NCBI GenBank assembly: GCA_000827325.1
Contig: KN832873.1
Span: 882,245-946,244, forward strand
Length of the DNA stretch: 64,000 bases
Direction of reading: 5' to 3'
DNA from: Oidiodendron maius Zn
Lineage: Eukaryota > Ascomycota > Leotiomycetes > Myxotrichaceae
A program made the translations under genes and the position numbers. Below, piece after piece: positions 1 to 10,909 of this stretch. Under the pieces are notes generated by a model. It saw nothing but the letters and a program-made list of their open reading frames with translations, was not told where the DNA came from and did no database searches. Every line of letters begins with the position of its first letter. The first letter of the stretch is position 1.

Positions 1-1489
1 CTCTGCCCCGCCAGATCTGAGAACTTCGACTGACTCGGAGAGCAGCTTCTTGGCGGCTTCCGCAATCGAGGTTACCTCCGTCTTCGATGGAGCGTTCCTC
101 GTATTCTTGAGACATCGAATCAAGAATTTCATCGTTCCCTCCTTTACTTGCGGATTCTTGTGCTTAAGAAATTCGATTGTGTCCTCCAGGACTTCTGACA
201 GGCTGGTGGCGATGAAGACTTGGTCCAAAGCAGCACCAAGGGCGTCAGACACCGAAGCCTTCTTCTCCTTCAATCTCTCCATGATAGGACTCGTCACAAT
301 GGATCGATACTTTCCAAAGGACTTTCTTATCCCCTTGGCAAGTACTTCTATGCATTGCGCCGCCTGAGTGACAACGGCGATATTGGCATCTTTCATGCAT
401 TTTGCGAGTGCCCGAGTGATCTCAGCAAAGTCCCCATCCTTGATCCTAGGGACATTCAGAGTCGCATAAAGGGCCTCGAGTGCTTCTTTCCTTTCCTTCC
501 ATTTTGCTGATGCCAGTTGCTCGTGGAAGTCTGAGGCAACCTTCGAGAGCACATCTTGGGGTTCGGCCAGGTCAAAAGCATCGATTTCCACCCCATCTCC
601 CTCAGCTTCCTCTTCCTCTTCTGCACCTCCCGCTCCTGGAGGTGGGGCACGGGCCATCGCAGCCTGTTGTGATCGTAGATACCGCTCTTGTTTTGGTGCT
701 GGCTCTGATTTGATCTTCTCGAACTGGGCTTCCATCTCCGTCTGTTGTGTCGGTTTGAGGTCATTCCAGAACATAGGTTTCATTGCCTCTCTCAGCCATC
801 TGTAAAACTCAACAGCCAGATTCGTAGCCTCCGCGCGCACATTCTTATCTGCGTGTCCAAATACCTTGGGAAGGAGTTTGAGGACGGGTTTGGGATCCAC
901 CGTTTTGCAGCCATAGCTATGATATGTAGCAGTCAATGCTGCTAATGTCGCAGCTATGATTTTGGGTTGCTTATTCGAGAGAGCGGGAAGGAGATCGTCA
1001 ATGATTGGAGCGGGGGTATCTAATTCTATGTATAATAAGATGGCTTCGAGAGAGGAGGCTTTCGTGGCTGCCCTCGTAGAGGCAAGACCCTTCTCAACTA
1101 TGGGGCCTATTGTACTTCCCCGGGTTCTTTCATTGTCAGCGCATGCCCATATAATAGATTCCAAATGACAAACCTCGTGCAGCCCTCACGGCCACCAAAC
1201 TTTAGGAAAGCACATAATGCCGCAATACCCTCCTGCTGAGCTGCAACGTTAGAATCTGCCACAGCGCCCTTCCAAAGACTCGGCTCATTTAAGAAGGGCC
1301 GGAATGCAGGATCGTGCTCGTCCGGGGTAACCTCGAATTGTTTTGCGGCATCTTCATAGGCGCCTTTGCGAACTTTCCAGATCTGCTCAAGTCAGCCCTA
1401 TACCCACCCTCTCCACACGCTTCAGTCACCTTGTGTGTAAATCGCTCCGTTAACGGCAAAGAGCTATAGTCTTCTTCCTGGTCCGCCAT
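1..1489 (-). CDS. XMAP215/Stu2/Alp14-family microtubule polymerase, N-terminal part
   Basis: Microtubule plus-end polymerase that binds tubulin through TOG domains; it works at spindle poles, kinetochores and growing ends. Exons are 1430-1489, 1174-1382 and <1-1126. Both introns are 47 bases with GT...AG ends, and the join gives 465 codons up to the window edge. The start MADQEEDYSSLPLTERFTHK and the following IWKVRKGAYEDA match the conserved opening of TOG1. TOG1 fills roughly residues 1-240. An acidic linker follows (EEEEEAEGDG), then TOG2 begins near residue 275 with WKERKEALEALYATL at about 299. HEAT-type helices are visible throughout. The C-terminal half (basic region, coiled coil) lies outside the window. 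The gene is head-to-head with LIS1/nudF, another microtubule plus-end factor. The family call is firm; the exact symbol depends on the species. Confidence 0.93.
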
Positions 1490-2265
1490 GCTGGGCGCGG
1501 GTGCCGGAGCCTTGATAGGAAGGGTTCGTCGAGGCCGGCGGAGAACTGCCACACAGCGGGTTAGCCCTGGAATCCAGCTCATGATTGAGAATATGTAGGC
1601 CCCTGGAAGACAAGGAAAAAAAGGACTCCAGGAGATGTATAGGGCTCTTAGGGTATCCAGGGCGCACAAAGGGCGAGCATCGCGTTACATACCTGAGGAG
1701 AGTTGTCAATTTATCCCCGCGCATGCAATGAAAAGAGGCGGACAATGAGCAGCAGAGCTAGATGGAATGTGAGTTGTATATGGGCGGACACAGTTGGGAG
1801 GCCGTGCACAGTCGGACACCAGCGCGGATCGTTCAAGATGATGTAAGGTCTGTTTGTGTTTGTGCCCAAAAATTGCAAACGGACAATAGTGATGATGATG
1901 CGGTCGTGTGTTGATGGCCGTTCGCCAAATGTCGCTGTTGCCCACTTTTCGCTGGTCACCACGGCGACCCCCTGCATATCAAACCACACAGGGCAAAATC
2001 CATGTCGAGGGTCTAAATAAAATACGACCAAGAACGTCCCCCGCCATGGGAAACCGCATTTCTTTCGCCATCAAAGAACGCCTGGTATAAGATATCCTCC
2101 TCAATCTCTCTCGAAGCGCCGGCACCAGGAGTGAGACCACCCACCTTCCTCAGGGGCAGCCAAGCCAGCATCCGAGGCTGCATAGTCAGGGACCGCGCGC
2201 ATGCCCAAGTAGGGGCAACACTGAACGACGCTCTCGAGCTTCATGCATCGACTACCGCGATCGCC
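1490..2265. promoter_or_regulatory. Divergent promoter region between XMAP215 and LIS1
   Basis: 776 bases separate the two start codons. No convincing coding frame is seen; the short frames on both strands look random. The stretch must hold both 5' leaders and both promoters. I recognise no specific transcription-factor site. Confidence 0.6.
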
Positions 2266-3738
2266 ATGAGCCAGATCCTGACGTCGCGGCAGGCCGAGGA
2301 GCTGTAGGCAGCCAACCGCGCAAGTAATCTGATGGAAGATGCTGACAGGAAGGGCAGACACAAGTCGATGATAGCGTACCTCTCCTCCTCCAACCTGCCC
2401 AAGAGTGCCGCGGCGTTGCGAGAGGAGATCAACATCGGGGACGGCTTCGACGAGGCCACCAGCAAGAAATATGAAGGACTACTGGAGAAGAAGTGGACCA
2501 GCGTGGTCAGACTGCAGAAGAAGGTAGGATCTCGAGGAGCTCTAAATGTCCGGGCTAATCAACTGCTGTAGATAATGGAGCTGGAGTCTCGGAACGCTGC
2601 TCTGCAAGCAGAGATCAATTCGGCTACGCCAACATCCCTCTCTAGGCGCAATCAAGACCCTACAGCGTGGCTCCCTAGATCACCTGCGCGGCATACACTC
2701 AAATCCCATAGAGCCCCCGTCTCATGCGTGGCATTCCACCCAGTATTTTCGTCCCTTGCGTCGGGCTCAGAAGATTACACAATCAAGATCTGGGACTGGG
2801 AACTAGGAGAGCTAGAGAGGACGATCAAAGGACATACAAATTCAGTGCTGGATGTCGACTACGGTGGACCCAAGGGCGGCACATTACTCGTGTCCTGCTC
2901 TAGCGATCTTACAATCAAGCTTTGGGATCCTAGTGACGATTACAAGAATATAAAGACACTCCCTGGACACGACCACTCGGTATCAGCGGTGCGTTTCATT
3001 CCCAGCGGGGCTGCTGGCTCCGGAAACCTCCTCGTGTCAGCGAGCCGGGACAAGACGCTTCGGATATGGGACGTCTCAACGGGATACTGTGTGAAGACAC
3101 TTGCTGGGCACGCAGACTGGGTTCGGGATGTGTCGCCATCTTTCGATGGGCGATGGCTGCTGTCTACTGGCAACGACCAAACAGCCCGGCTCTGGGATGC
3201 TTCTTCTGGCGAGCTTAAAGCGACGCTTCTTGGGCACGAGCACACCATTGAATGTTGCGTCTTTGCACCCCCTTCGAGTTACGCACACCTCGCGGCCTTA
3301 GCTGGGCTGAAAAAGCCGCCAGACGTGAACAGCTCTGCCGAATTTATTGCAACGGCAGGTCGAGACAAGAGCATAAAGATATGGGATGCCCGAGGGACAT
3401 TAATCAAAACACTACTAGGTCACGATAACTGGGTGAGAGGGTTGGTTTTCCACCCTGGGGGGAAATACCTCCTGAGCGTCTCGGACGATAAGACGCTGAG
3501 ATGTTGGGATCTGACACAAGAAGGAAAGCTAGTAAAGACATTAAACGATGCGCACGGGCACTTCGTGAGCTGCATCCGATGGGCTCCGAGTGCGGTGAAG
3601 GACGAGCCGGTCACGAATGGCGACGGGCCCTCTGCCGTCAACGGGGTGAAGAAGGATGCCGGAGCGGCAAATGTGAGCATCAAATGTGTTATAGCAACTG
3701 GGAGTGTAGATTTGAACGTTCGCGTGTTTGCGTCATGA
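2266..3738 (+). CDS. nudF: LIS1/NudF/Pac1 dynein regulator
   Basis: Regulator of cytoplasmic dynein needed for nuclear migration; it acts with NudE at microtubule plus ends. Exons are 2266-2303, 2358-2523 and 2572-3738, giving 456 residues, close to the usual 440-460. The N-terminus [13 protein letters not shown] followed by HKSMIAYL is the LisH dimerisation motif and fixes both the start and the first acceptor (2357, ...GGGCAG). A short coiled coil spans about residues 60-88. From about residue 109 there are seven WD40 repeats with clear GH...WD cores, for example [14 protein letters not shown] and [14 protein letters not shown] Ser/Ala-rich insertion sits in the last repeat, as in other fungal LIS1 proteins. 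It is transcribed away from the XMAP215 gene. No defect is seen. Confidence 0.95.
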
Positions 3739-4198
3739 CCATGGTGGAAGAAGGGGCAGGGGAGTTGAGGAGTTGGCTGGGTACAGCATGGCATGGCAAA
3801 TTTGAGAGACTTGCTAGAACTTTCTGTGAAAATATCATGAACGATATATCTAAAATTTTGTTGAAATTTGCCTAATTATGATGCATTTCAAGATTGAGAG
3901 ATACAAAATATAGAGTAGGTTGCAGATACTTGAGACCCACACAACACTTCATTCAGAATTTCCAAGTCATTATAGAACCAGTTTTGCGCATCATCCAAGA
4001 ATCATTTATAGTTCTAATAACCCGTGAAAAGCACCATGTTATTCCATATTAAGAGTCAGTCAAAGTCCCTGAGTGAACTTGACCATTTCTCAGCCTTACA
4101 GCCTTGCCTGAAGGCGGCAAATACACTAAGCGAAAATTGATACCGCAAATCATAGAACCTAAACTTTCCACCAAAACTCTCACCTTCACGCGCCAACC
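3739..4198. other. Intergenic region, LIS1 3' end to TFIP11 leader
   Basis: 460 bases, AT-rich in the middle (about 3840-4080). It contains the LIS1 3' end and the promoter and leader of the next gene. I see nothing else in it. Confidence 0.6.
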
Positions 4199-6943
4199 AT
4201 GGCATCAATGAACCCGTTCGCGCACGGCTCATCCTCCGAGTCATCGAGCGACGAAGAGGACTTCCTCCGGCCCTCGACGGACCCGCAGGCCGACGAGTTC
4301 GCCGACTACAACCCGCGGAAACGGAGGCGCATGACGCGCGACCCCAAGGAGAGCGCGGCACTGGGAATATTCGGGTCGGAGAGCGAGGATGAAGGGCCGG
4401 GGAAGAGGTGGAAGGGGAAGAGCAATTTGAGAGGCAAGGGAATGGCGTTTGTGAGCACAGGGCAGAAGAATATGAATGAGGATGAAGACGAGGAAGATCA
4501 GGACGAAGAAGATGAGGATGAGGAGATGGAAGATGAGGACGAAGATGCTGGAGATGTGGAGGGTATAGCAGGCCTAAGGTCTGGGCTTGGAATGGGCTTG
4601 GGTGCTAGCAAGGGATTAGGTTGGAGCCCTGCGCAGCAGAAGCACAGTACAGATGTGAAATATGGTACCCCTCTTGGAAAAGGATTTGTGCCGTCTTCAG
4701 CAGCAGCTCCTGTACTACGCGACATGGAAGACGACGAGGTCTCTACACCGAGAATGGTGATGCCGAGTGCGTTCTCGACCCCAGCATCTAGAAAAGGGAA
4801 GGGCGGAGGGACCAGTACCTTGAACGCAGGGTCTTTCGCAGCCAGGATGATGGCGAAGATGGGATATAAAGAGGGTCAGGGTCTGGGAAAGGATGGCCAA
4901 GGACGAAGTGGTGTTATTGAAGTCCAGCTACGGCCACAAGGTGTTGGTCTTGGAGCTGTGAAGGAAAAATCGAAGCAAGAAAAGGAAGAGGAGAAACGAC
5001 AGGCTCTACTGAGGGGTGAGGTGTATGAAGGCTCGGACGAAGAGCGCAGGAAGAAGAGAAAAGACAATAAACCAGGCGCCAGCGCGAAAGGTAGCGGAGC
5101 TAGTACGCCTCGTCGAGCTGCCAAACCGAAATACAGGACTGTGGCCGAGGTAGAGAGGGCAGCTCCGGGATTGGAGATCCCAGAGGCTTTTGCTCCCATC
5201 TTGGACATGACTGGTCCAGGCCAGAAGTTATTAACAACGACTTCTGGACTTCTTACACCTGTGGCTGGAGCGCTCCCGGAGACCATTGAACAGGCCGAGA
5301 ACAAGAAGCTGGCTCGCCGAGCCCAGTCGGACCTCTCTGCATTTGTAGAGGAATGGAAGAATCTGCAGGAGCGCAAGGCATACGTGGAGATGCAGATTAT
5401 CCAAGCGAAACAGGAGGTCGATGACCAGCAGCCCGACCTAGAAAAAGCTCAAGCTTTCTCTAATGCTGTGAAAGACATCACGCAGGCAGCTAAGGATGGC
5501 CAATGGGACCCAGTCATCGAGGCCTTGACTGCTGTGGATGGGTATCAGCTGTCAGGAAACGACGAGACGCTATCAAGCGTAGCTGTTGCCGCTGTCCATC
5601 CGTTCCTGCGTCAATCTACGGAGGGGTGGCAGCCGCTGGATAATCCCAAGCTGGATGGGATGGCACCGTCGATATTCGGTATCAGACATATCCTCGGTGC
5701 CACAAAAGAGAGTTCGGTCAGTATGGATCTCCTCAATGGATCCCGGCGGGCAAAATCTACTACTCCATACGAGAGCATGATCTACAAAATTATATTCCCC
5801 AAGATCGTGTCCGCCATCAACCAGAACTGGGACGTGCATAATCCCACGCCCCTACTAGCACTCCTTGACGCCTGGGAGGGACTGCTACCCGCATTTGTCC
5901 GCTCGCAAATCCTCGACCAAGCCGTGGTGGGCAAGCTGAACGAGGCCGTGTCGTCATGGAACCCCAGGAAGCGGCGCTCTCACGAGCTCCCGCACCTCTG
6001 GCTCTTCCCGTGGCTGCAATATCTCTCGTCGCACCACGCCGACCCGAAGAGCTCGACTGGCCTGGTGAGCGACGTCAAGCGCAAGTTCCGGCACTTGGTG
6101 GACTCGTGGGATTTCCACAAGGGCGTTGTCCCAGGGCTGTCTCAATGGCGGGAGGTCCTTTGTCCGAGCCCGAAGAACGACCACTGGACGCCTCTGATCA
6201 TGAACCACGTCCTGCCCAGCATGGCGCGCTTCCTTCGCGACGACAAGAACTTCCTCGTCGACCCGAACGATCAGTCTCCCTACATGTCCGCGCTGCAGGG
6301 CGTGCTCGCGTGGCAGGAGGTGCTCGGGGCGCGCACTGTCGCGCAGGTGGTCGTCGAGGCTGCGTTCCCCAAGTGGCATTCCGTGCTGCACCAGTGGCTC
6401 ACGGTCGTGGGGCCGAATCAGGAGATAGGGCAGTGGTTCGAATGGTGGCGCGACGCCGTCTTCCCGCCTGAGGTGCAAGCCCAGAAAGCCATCCAGGAGG
6501 AATTCTCGCGTGGACACGCCATGATTAACAAGGCGCTTGATCTGGGTGCGCAAGCCGCCGATCTGCTCCCTGCCCCTGTTCCTACCTCTAAGAGAGAAGC
6601 CCAGGCTCGATCCTCCCCTCCGCGGCCCGCGATGGCGGCGCCCGCGCGGCCAGAGGAGACGACAGTGACGGTTCGTCATCTGGTCGAGGAGTGGTGCGTC
6701 GAGAACGACCTGCAGATGCTGGCCGAGAAGAAGGTGCTCCACGCCGCGGGCCCGCTGTATCGGATCACGGCCGCGGGCAATGGGAAGAACGGCACGCTGG
6801 TGTGCTTCCAGGGCGACCGACTGCTGGCGCTGCAGCGCCGTAGCGGGGCAGGAGGCGCTGAGATGCTCGAGATCCCAATCGATTGGGCGGACGCGGACGC
6901 CCGCGACGCGTTGCTGGAGATGGCATGGCATAATGTGAAGTAG
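4199..6943 (+). CDS. TFIP11/Ntr1(Spp382)-like G-patch spliceosome disassembly factor
   Basis: Intron-free 914-codon gene. The family recruits and activates the DEAH helicase Prp43/DHX15 to take apart the intron-lariat spliceosome in the nucleus. The N-terminal 120 residues are Ser/Asp/Glu-rich, with an almost pure acidic run at about 95-120. A G-patch follows at about 208-255 (FAARMMAKMGYKEGQGLGKDGQ), with the expected glycines. A basic Lys/Arg stretch lies at about 275-320. The C-terminal half carries the GCFC/TFIP11 region, including VHPFLRQSTEGWQPLDNP and repeated Trp-containing helices, and ends with a compact C-terminal module (about 820-914). The length matches fungal TFIP11 orthologues. 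The start has a good context and nothing upstream extends the frame. Codon use is GC-rich in the C-terminal third, which produces a long antisense frame at 5954-6931 that I treat as a shadow. Confidence 0.9.
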   Translation: MASMNPFAHGSSSESSSDEEDFLRPSTDPQADEFADYNPRKRRRMTRDPKESAALGIFGSESEDEGPGKRWKGKSNLRGKGMAFVSTGQKNMNEDEDEEDQDEEDEDEEMEDEDEDAGDVEGIAGLRSGLGMGLGASKGLGWSPAQQKHSTDVKYGTPLGKGFVPSSAAAPVLRDMEDDEVSTPRMVMPSAFSTPASRKGKGGGTSTLNAGSFAARMMAKMGYKEGQGLGKDGQGRSGVIEVQLRPQGVGLGAVKEKSKQEKEEEKRQALLRGEVYEGSDEERRKKRKDNKPGASAKGSGASTPRRAAKPKYRTVAEVERAAPGLEIPEAFAPILDMTGPGQKLLTTTSGLLTPVAGALPETIEQAENKKLARRAQSDLSAFVEEWKNLQERKAYVEMQIIQAKQEVDDQQPDLEKAQAFSNAVKDITQAAKDGQWDPVIEALTAVDGYQLSGNDETLSSVAVAAVHPFLRQSTEGWQPLDNPKLDGMAPSIFGIRHILGATKESSVSMDLLNGSRRAKSTTPYESMIYKIIFPKIVSAINQNWDVHNPTPLLALLDAWEGLLPAFVRSQILDQAVVGKLNEAVSSWNPRKRRSHELPHLWLFPWLQYLSSHHADPKSSTGLVSDVKRKFRHLVDSWDFHKGVVPGLSQWREVLCPSPKNDHWTPLIMNHVLPSMARFLRDDKNFLVDPNDQSPYMSALQGVLAWQEVLGARTVAQVVVEAAFPKWHSVLHQWLTVVGPNQEIGQWFEWWRDAVFPPEVQAQKAIQEEFSRGHAMINKALDLGAQAADLLPAPVPTSKREAQARSSPPRPAMAAPARPEETTVTVRHLVEEWCVENDLQMLAEKKVLHAAGPLYRITAAGNGKNGTLVCFQGDRLLALQRRSGAGGAEMLEIPIDWADADARDALLEMAWHNVK

Positions 6944-9226
6944 GGGCGGGGGTTTGAAATGTGGCAGCGTATGTTACCAGTGGAGGGGGAGAAGGAGAGC
7001 AGGAGAGAGCTTTCCCTTGATCGATCGATAATAGGCTGCGGCATGGGCTTGAGAATCGAAGCTGCTCTGCAGAGGGGATTTCGAAGCCTTGTCTTAGGTC
7101 CCTGGATACTAGAGATTCGTAGGCCACAATCCCTCCCAATATCAAATATATCCTTATCAATTATACGTTACCAATGCGGGGCTCAAAAGCAAGACATGCA
7201 GACGTTGTCGTCCTGTTCGACACAAAACGGACGTGCAGGACGGTCTCGAACTCGCCCTGTGGACATGGCTTCTGCGCTGTGACCCACTCGGACAGTTACC
7301 TCCGACGCGCCCTTAGCAAAGAGGCCCATTTTACTGCCGCTCGTTGGGTGATTTTCTATGCGCCTATCGTGAGGTGGCTGCTTTACTTAGATACGCCATA
7401 CGCCATGCAGGCATGCAATGCGTCTGCAGCCGCATTCGATATAATACAATACCTCTCAGTTTGTTGGAAGAAGATGGCCGCACTATGAATGTTCGTTGGC
7501 CATCCACCAGCGCTGAGAGTTGTCATAGCGTGATCTGACGCTCTCTCGTCTCGTCCGGCTGAGAATTCGAGAAACCATTCCATGTATGTATGTCTGTGAC
7601 TTATTTTTATGTGTACGGGAAAACAATCTTTACGACCAAAATTTACGAATGGAGAAAGTGATGGCGACAGATATGTGTTGATTCCGGACTTGGCGGTTAC
7701 GTTATTGTATCCCTTGCCGCGTCTTTCTCCCTCTCTCCACTCCTGCAAAAGGACAGGATATGCTTCGTATATGCTCATATATTAAGGTTGGAAGTGGGAG
7801 GTCCAAGCAACGGGGGTCCATTGGGTCGCGGTGCGGAGGATGATATCCACGTGAAATTAGGAGAGACCTACCAGAACGAGAGGGACTGGGAAAGTGTAGT
7901 GGATGAGCAGGAAATTAATTGATACCACTTCCACGGTATCACAAGCTCATCTCATCCCTCTCGTTACCTAGGCAATTTCTCTCGCGGGCAGGAGGAAGGA
8001 AGGAAGTATTCGCCGCGCCTAGGGACATTCCCACGATCCTCCAGCGCCATTACTCACTCAAGCATACTCCATTCTCAGTTCGCCTCAGCACCCGAGCAAT
8101 TCTCTTCCAGGCCATTCCCGGCCCGGCAAGCCCGTGTCCCGAGAGCTGCGAAATCGGGCCGCGATTGGATCTGGACAGGTTTGCGTAGGTGGCGATTATT
8201 CTGGTGCGCGGGGCCAATGGGGCGTGGTGGTTGGGACGGGCAGGCTGGGCGCGGGATGAGACAGGGACATTGCAAACTTGGGTCTACAAAGTATTTTCAC
8301 ATGCTTATCGAGAGAGCTGATCCTGGCTTTGCATACAGTGTGTATCAGATCAGAGGTGGGCGGCATGTGTGGCTGAGAAGCAGTTTGCGGGTGGAGAGAG
8401 TGCAGGAGATGGAGATGAACGGTTGGGAAAAAAGTGGGAAGAGGTGCTTGAGAGGGTCAATTGATGGTATGGCAGAAGGAGGGTGTTCATCTTTCGAAGG
8501 TTTTCAGAATAGTACAATGGCCGATAAGGGAAAAGGAAGAATATCGAAGCTCGTATCGCGCCCCCAGCTCGGTGGGATGTAACAAGAGAAGAAAAATTTT
8601 GTCCAGCGCCATCAAGGCAAGGTAGCACCATTATTACCTTCACCAGATCTCAACTGCTGCCCCCTGGTTTCGCAGATTATTTATATGCACTTTCACATGT
8701 CAGAGGCGAAAGAGACCACACCCACACCCACAATCCATCTTCCATAGCTTCTAGGTATCCATTATATCCATAGCTCCCTGGTCCAGGTTACAGGTGGTAA
8801 GACACGCTCGCGCCCAGAGCTTCGGAATCAGGGAGACCCCATCCACTGCCGTCCCCCGTGCAGGCCGGCTTGATTGGATCTGCTCCCCGAAACCAGGACA
8901 GGACGGAGAGAGATCCAATTAGCCAGATCCAGGCCTCGATCCTCCCAGTTGGCAGGTTGTTGGCACATGCAAATTGCCCGGTGGCCTGTGTTTTCTGTCT
9001 CGTCTTTTGGCTGGCGGGGCGCACGGGTGGTGAACTGATAAGCAGCTGCAGGTGCTGCCTCCCTCTTCTCTCCTCTCCTTCTTTCTTCTCTCTCTCCCTC
9101 TCTCTCTCTAATCAATCGATATACTTGCGTGCTTTCCTCTCTGTGTTACGTCTTATCCAATTCTATTCTGCGAAGGATACTGCGCTGCGCAGGAATACTT
9201 CTTCCCTCATACCTCATATCAAACCT
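6944..9226. other. Long intergenic region with a 52-base pyrimidine tract
   Basis: About 2.3 kb with no frame I can support on either strand. It includes the TFIP11 3' region and the promoter and leader of the perilipin gene. A pure C/T run of 52 bases at 9058-9109 lies 118 bases before the perilipin start codon. Such CT tracts are common just upstream of transcription starts in filamentous fungi. Confidence 0.55.
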
Positions 9227-9859
9227 ATGCCACACGCCGAGCCTTCAACCCCTCCGACCAGCACGATGGCAGCGCAAGTTAACGGCGAGGCGCCCTCCTC
9301 TGCCTTCCTTAATGTATGTCTATTATTCCTTGCCCTCTCCCTCTCAACCCCCTTTCTAACATCATACCAGCACCTCGTCTCCTACCCGCTCGTCTCCGAT
9401 TCCATCACGACCTTCAAAACTAATCCCTACGGCGCGAAATCCCTCTCCCTGACCAGCTCCTCGCTCGCACGTCTCCAACCCCTCCTTCCCTATATCTCCA
9501 AGCCCCTGTCCTACGTCCATCCCTACATCACCCGCGCCGACTCCCTCGGCGACTCCACGCTCTCCTCCCTGGAGACGCGCTTCCCCGTCGTCAAGAAGCC
9601 CACCGGGGAGCTCTACGCCGAGGGCAAGGACATCGTCTTCTTCCCGCTGAAAAAGGGCACGGAGGGCAAGGAGTACGTCCTGGGCGTGTGGGGAAGCGAG
9701 AAGAAGAAGACGGATCAGGAAGGCATCGTCGGCTTGGGGAAGGCGATGATTGCCACGGGTCTGGTGGTCAGCGGAGAGGCGTATCGTGTGGTGAGCGAGT
9801 ATATTGTGGGTGCCGCGAAGACAGTAAAGAAGGAGGCCCATGAGAAGACGGAGTCGTGA
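9227..9859 (+). CDS. CAP20/MPL1-type fungal perilipin (lipid-droplet protein)
   Basis: Lipid-droplet coat protein of the fungal perilipin family (CAP20 of Colletotrichum, MPL1 of Metarhizium), linked in that family to lipid storage, turgor and appressoria. Exons are 9227-9313 and 9371-9859, giving 191 residues. An in-frame ATG at 9266 would give 178 residues and is a possible alternative start. After the splice the protein reads HLVSYPLVSDSITTFKTNPYG, then a helical region with LYPYISKPLSYVHPYI-like spacing, the segment ADSLGDSTLSSLETRFPVVKKPTGELY, and a Lys-rich C-terminus. This arrangement is characteristic of the family. The 57-base intron is a multiple of three, has no stop and encodes a hydrophobic stretch, so unspliced RNA would still be translatable. 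The intron call rests on the GTATGT donor, the CATACCAG acceptor and family alignment from memory. Confidence 0.82.
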   Translation: MPHAEPSTPPTSTMAAQVNGEAPSSAFLNVCLLFLALSLSTPFLTSYQHLVSYPLVSDSITTFKTNPYGAKSLSLTSSSLARLQPLLPYISKPLSYVHPYITRADSLGDSTLSSLETRFPVVKKPTGELYAEGKDIVFFPLKKGTEGKEYVLGVWGSEKKKTDQEGIVGLGKAMIATGLVVSGEAYRVVSEYIVGAAKTVKKEAHEKTES

Positions 9860-10909
9860 GTGATATGCTGTAAGGAGGTGGTGAGATTGGGACGGTCAAT
9901 CTGGATATGGGATGTAGGACTGGCAGCGGGGCTCTGCACTCTGCATGGCGTTTTCTCTGACTTTGGTGGTGGTGAGGGGGGCGGGAGTGCTTGGACGGTG
10001 AAAACTCGGGGAGCATACGCATTTTCATGAGCGAGTCCTTTGATAATGAATAACCGGCGGGATGAGATACTGTGCTGTGCTGAGGCCAAAATAGGGAGGC
10101 CGAGGAGAAACGCTTGCAGAATTGCGAATGGCAATTATAGACTTAACTTCTCTAGATCGATTAACGCACCAGCAATCCTTTAATCCCCATTTGTGATACC
10201 TCTCTCTGTGATTCGTATGACTGTACCAAGGTCCTACTGACTATACCATATTCTCTTGTTATTCTCGCAAATACCACTCCCGAGATATTCTATGCTTCCG
10301 CCCGCCAAGCCTTGCCTATACCCTCAACCAATCACATGTCTCGTACAACTGCCCTCGACATGTGCCGCGCACGATACCATCAACAATTCCCCCTCGCCTT
10401 ACAAATCGACGCTCTCTATCACCGTCGCGCACACAGAGTAAACCCTTATCACCGACGGCCCATCATCCGCCCGCGTCTGTCGACAATAGTCTCTGTGGTC
10501 TGCATCCCTTTCCCGAGCAGGGGGAGGTGTTTAATTAGGCGAGCCAGGCGAGCCAAGCGAAGAATTGCAGCTCCCACACCGATTAATTTACCTGGGCTTA
10601 AATACAATTGACATCATACGCGGGGCTCGAGGGAAGATTCTCCCTCCGCGCCAGGGAAGGGGGAGTGCGAGGTGGCATGATTTGGTGATTTGATTTATAA
10701 GATGGGAGGTGAGGAGGGATTGTCGCATGATGATGAGAGGGTTATATAAGAGGGGTGGATTTCCGGTTTGTGAGCCAGAAAATCCTTTTTTTTTAACTGC
10801 AGAGAATAAAAACTTGGAAGGGAAAAGAAACAGTACACACCGAGAAGATCATTTGAATTGAAGTAACTTTACGTTGAGAAGAAAGGAGACTGAAAAGAAT
10901 CATCACGCA
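9860..10909. other. Intergenic region between perilipin and Hsp31-like genes
   Basis: About 1.05 kb. The frames at 10256-10611 are Cys/Arg/Pro-biased and look non-coding. The last 250 bases hold the promoter described separately. No repeat or RNA gene is recognised. Confidence 0.5.
10743..10755 (+). promoter_or_regulatory. TATA box with adjoining stress-element-like AGGGG
   Basis: TATATAAG at 10743-10750 is followed directly by AGGGG (10751-10755), about 160 bases before the start of the Hsp31-like gene. AGGGG is the core of the yeast stress response element (STRE). A stress-induced glyoxalase gene with such a promoter would make sense, but binding is inferred from the motif only. Confidence 0.4.

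Noticed and set aside
5954-6931. 325-codon open frame on the minus strand inside the TFIP11-like gene
   Set aside because: Arg/Leu/Pro/His-rich antisense shadow of a GC-rich coding exon; the plus strand has the conserved protein.
8858-9226. Upstream in-frame extension of the perilipin gene
   Set aside because: Added residues look like translated leader, including the pyrimidine tract; family members start near the ATG at 9227 or 9266.
9362-9841. 159-codon minus-strand frame inside the perilipin gene
   Set aside because: Antisense of the perilipin exon with biased Gly/Leu/Glu composition and no domain.
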